A DNA stretch of 15,344 nucleotides from an uncultured Bacilli bacterium (GTDB lineage: Bacteria > Bacillota_I > Bacilli_A > RF39 > UBA660), in contig CAKOIB010000021.1 of NCBI GenBank assembly GCA_934086255.1, positions 1-15,344 on the forward strand, read 5' to 3'. The position numbers and the translations under genes were made by a program. The notes under the pieces are model-generated. The model was not told the DNA's origin, made no database searches, and was given only the letters and a program-made list of their open reading frames with translations. Shown one piece after another: positions 13,898 to 15,344 of this stretch (position 1 is its first letter; every line of letters starts with the position of its first letter).

Positions 13898-14529
13898 TTT
13901 ATATCATCATAGAATTTAATATATTGATTTAATATATAGTTTAGTAGTTCTTGTTGAGTTACTCCACTATCTTTTAAATCTTCTGCTATTTTTTCAAATC
14001 CTTTTTGAATTTCTACATCTAGTTTTAAAGTCTTTGCCCTATAATCTCTTTTTGCTTGTTTGAAATTATATATATCTCTTACGATATCTTCTTTTTTATC
14101 TATATTACTATCTGTAATATTTTTGTAATATTCATTTTGATTATCTAGTATTGCCTTTATTCTATCTACATTATCCATTAAGTATATAAGGCTATTTTTT
14201 TGATGATTTGATATCTCTAAATTGGTTGTAATATTATTTATTACTGGAATATTACTAACTTCTTCCGGGGTACTTTTTATATTACTATCTGTAATATTAC
14301 TGTAATATTTCTTTTGTTCTCCAGCTTGTATATCAGTATTTTCAAGGATATACTGCTTTTTACTCTGGCTATATTTGTATCCAGATTTACCAAAATTTTT
14401 ACTTATAGTCTTTCGTGATATCTCAACTTCTTCTGAAAAAGCAGTTAATGTTTTACCTTCTTTTAGGATGTTATTTACATGCTCTATTTGAGCTAATATA
14501 TCTAAATTTTTGAATTGTTCTTTATTCAT
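13894..14529 (-). CDS. pSK1 Par-like plasmid maintenance/DNA-binding protein
   Basis: 211 aa. The N-terminal 50 residues form a helix-turn-helix (LTAFSEEVEISRKTISKNFG, about 28-47, then YKYSQSKKQYI), the arrangement found in the single-protein Par of staphylococcal plasmid pSK1 and its relatives. A middle linker has two near-identical peptides, KYYSNITDSNIK and EYYKNITDSNID. The C-terminus (RAKTLKLDVEIQKGFEKIAE, then QQELLNYILNQYI) resembles a ribbon-helix-helix or coiled dimerisation segment. The ATG at 14529 has an excellent GGAGGTGAG ribosome site. The peptide repeats are encoded by copies of ATATTAC-N5-GTAATAT, and the same palindrome overlaps the promoter, suggesting the protein binds its own gene. 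Partition is the likeliest role; copy-control or other plasmid regulation is possible. Confidence 0.7.
   Translation of the reverse strand: MNKEQFKNLDILAQIEHVNNILKEGKTLTAFSEEVEISRKTISKNFGKSGYKYSQSKKQYILENTDIQAGEQKKYYSNITDSNIKSTPEEVSNIPVINNITTNLEISNHQKNSLIYLMDNVDRIKAILDNQNEYYKNITDSNIDKKEDIVRDIYNFKQAKRDYRAKTLKLDVEIQKGFEKIAEDLKDSGVTQQELLNYILNQYIKFYDDIK
14102..14309. repeat. Cluster of ATATTAC/GTAATAT sites inside the Par-like gene (candidate centromere)
   Basis: Two identical palindromes, ATATTAC-TATCT-GTAATAT, lie at 14102-14120 and 14279-14297. Further half-sites occur at 14125-14132, 14228-14235, 14248-14255, 14294-14300 and 14302-14309. The last two overlap or abut the second palindrome. 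The spacing and orientation suggest an array of protein-binding sites within coding DNA. The same half-site recurs upstream of the gene. Confidence 0.7.
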
Positions 14530-14545
14530 ATTCTCACCTCCAACA

Positions 14546-14575
14546 AATATTACTTATTGTAATATTATATATTAC
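14546..14575. promoter_or_regulatory. Palindromic operator overlapping the Par-like gene's -10
   Basis: AATATTAC-N5-GTAATATT at 14546-14566 is a perfect 8-bp inverted repeat, and a further half-site ATATTAC follows at 14569-14575, making a 22-bp direct repeat of ATATTACTTATT. TATAAT on the minus strand (14569-14564) overlaps the palindrome. Binding here would block transcription, so autorepression is likely. A good -35 is not obvious. Confidence 0.6.
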
Positions 14576-14645
14576 TTATTAAGTCATTTCTGTATATTTT
14601 TATATCAAGTTTTAAATATAATTATATTTTTTATTAAGTGCATAA

Positions 14646-14694
14646 AAGAAGAGTTTAAGTATGAGCATAAAATACTCCTACTTAAACTCTTCTT
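14646..14694 (-). terminator. Terminator hairpin after the small frameshifted gene
   Basis: A perfect 16-bp stem (14646-14661 with 14679-14694, AAGAAGAGTTTAAGTA) extends by three more pairs past one mismatch, with a 9-nt loop. TTTTATG follows on the minus strand. It lies 23 bp past the stop codon at 14717. The + strand tail is also T-rich, so it may work in both directions. Confidence 0.75.
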
Positions 14695-14716
14695 ATTTAT
14701 ATTTTCTAGGCACTTT

Positions 14717-15036
14717 TTATCGTCCTATATATTTTTTAAAATGTATTTCTAGTTTTTCTCTTTGTTTTGCATTAATTTTATTATTTATTCTTGATAATTT
14801 ATTTGATAGCTCAACAGCTGTAAGTTCTCCACTAAATTTCCTTTCATACAAAGATTTGAACTCATAATAGTCACCTAACTCTGAACAAAGTAATTTCATT
14901 TGTCTAACTTCATCCTTAAATTTAAGTTCTTCTCTTTTAATAGCTGCCTTTTTTAATTCATTATTTTTCCTTTGGCTATTGATTGTCTTCTCATATCTTT
15001 ATCCCTAGATATTAAGTAACCACTTTCTTTTTTCAT
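14717..15036 (-). pseudogene. Small charged helical protein gene, apparently frameshifted
   Basis: An ATG at 15036 with AGGAG upstream opens MKKESGYLISRDKDMRRQSI and stops at 14953-14955 after 27 codons. A second frame, open from 14998 to 14717, continues as ELKKAAIKREELKFKDEVRQ and ends FKKYIGR. The two frames overlap at 14953-14998, and a -1 shift there would join them into about 106 residues of continuous charged helix. The ATG inside the second frame at 14899 has no convincing ribosome site. I read this as one small gene broken by an indel, by a sequencing error (there is a run of six A nearby) or, less likely, by recoding. Function is unknown. Its end is marked by the terminator at 14646-14694. 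Confidence 0.6.
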
Positions 15037-15051
15037 AAATCTTATACTCCT

Positions 15052-15091
15052 AAAAAAATAAACTTAAATAACATTTTAAGTTTATTTTTTT
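15052..15091 (-). terminator. Terminator hairpin after the amidase gene
   Basis: A 17-bp perfect stem (15052-15068 with 15075-15091) has a 6-nt loop and a long T-run at its minus-strand end. It lies 12 bp past the amidase stop codon. The ribosome site of the next small gene begins immediately after it, so it may also lie in that gene's leader as an attenuator. Confidence 0.75.
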
Positions 15092-15102
15092 TAATATGCC
15101 AA

Positions 15103-15344
15103 CTATATTATTATATAAGCCCCACTAAATCCTTTTTCCTTAGCTAATTTAACCTGATCCATAGCATTATTTTTATCTTTAAAAGTACCAATACAAACCT
15201 TATATAAGACATCACTTGTAACAGGTTCTAATCCAAATAAATCAATTAAATTACTCTTAATAACAGAAGCTACCGCTTTAATATTACTACTAATATTTAA
15301 ATCCTTTTCAGCATTAATATTAGAAATAAAATCAACCTCAATTA
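15103..15344 (-). CDS. N-acetylmuramoyl-L-alanine amidase with C-terminal SPOR domain (partial)
   Basis: The gene runs in from the right edge; only its last 80 residues are in the window, read from the minus strand by eye. The visible part begins IEVDFISNINAEKDLN, matching the end of Amidase_3 catalytic domains (usual form: E-x-x-F-I-S-N, where the Glu is a conserved active-site residue). Helical SNIKAVASVIKSNLIDLFGL follows. The last 37 or so residues, LYKVCIGTFKDKNNAMDQVK then LAKEKGFSGAYIII, fit a SPOR peptidoglycan-binding domain (usual form: Y-x-V-x-x-G-x-F and a final K-x-G-F-x-x-Y-I). The TAG stop is at 15103-15105. Such enzymes cleave the bond between muramic acid and the stem peptide and often serve as phage endolysins in clostridia. 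Whether this is an endolysin or a host-type autolysin cannot be settled without the upstream sequence. Confidence 0.75.
   Translation of the reverse strand, partial: IEVDFISNINAEKDLNISSNIKAVASVIKSNLIDLFGLEPVTSDVLYKVCIGTFKDKNNAMDQVKLAKEKGFSGAYIII

Noticed and set aside
14717..14899. Independent 60-aa gene starting at 14899
   Set aside because: No good ribosome site at that ATG, and the same frame stays open upstream into the overlap with the 27-codon frame; better read as the body of a frameshifted gene.

Overview
The window is very AT-rich DNA with strong AGGAGG-type ribosome binding sites, Firmicute-type intrinsic terminators and clostridial-looking proteins. I read it as part of a plasmid or phage-plasmid from a low-GC Clostridia host, possibly Peptostreptococcaceae or Clostridiaceae. 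The species cannot be named from sequence alone. Evidence for an extrachromosomal element is a primase-like replication protein next to 52-bp tandem repeats at the left edge, and a pSK1 Par-like protein with a dense cluster of short palindromic sites. It also carries a BRO-N antirepressor-like protein, a serine recombinase and the C-terminus of an amidase-SPOR lysin-like protein at the right edge.

Layout: 1-129, 52-bp tandem repeats; 159-1448 (-), archaeo-eukaryotic-primase-type replication protein; 1449-1827, gene-free region with inverted repeats, a + strand terminator and a + strand promoter; 1828-2974 (+), a two-gene operon of unknown function, the only + strand genes; 2980-3160, a nested inverted repeat between convergent genes; 3179-3694 (-), BRO-N protein; 3799-4278 (-), acidic unknown protein; 4418-5167 (-), serine recombinase; 5168-5571, gene-free, with a perfect 40-bp palindrome and two tandem terminators; 5572-13739 (-), a type I restriction-modification locus; 13740-13893, its control region; 13894-14529 (-), Par-like DNA-binding protein; 14717-15036 (-), a small frameshifted gene; 15103-15344 (-), amidase-SPOR C-terminus running off the edge.

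The restriction locus reads hsdR, a half-length hsdS with one target-recognition domain, hsdM, a full-length hsdS, then an OLD-family ATPase/TOPRIM nuclease. HsdM with HsdS should form the adenine methyltransferase, and adding HsdR should give the cleaving complex. The half-length S protein may compete with or modify specificity, and the OLD nuclease probably adds a second layer of defence. An intrinsic terminator after hsdR overlaps a candidate promoter for the S-M-S-OLD segment, so restriction and modification may be transcribed separately.

The most unusual non-coding signals are three. About eleven copies of the half-site ATATTAC/GTAATAT lie in and just upstream of the par-like gene. A perfect 19+2+19 palindrome sits upstream of the serine recombinase. 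A nested 181-bp inverted repeat lies at 2980-3160.
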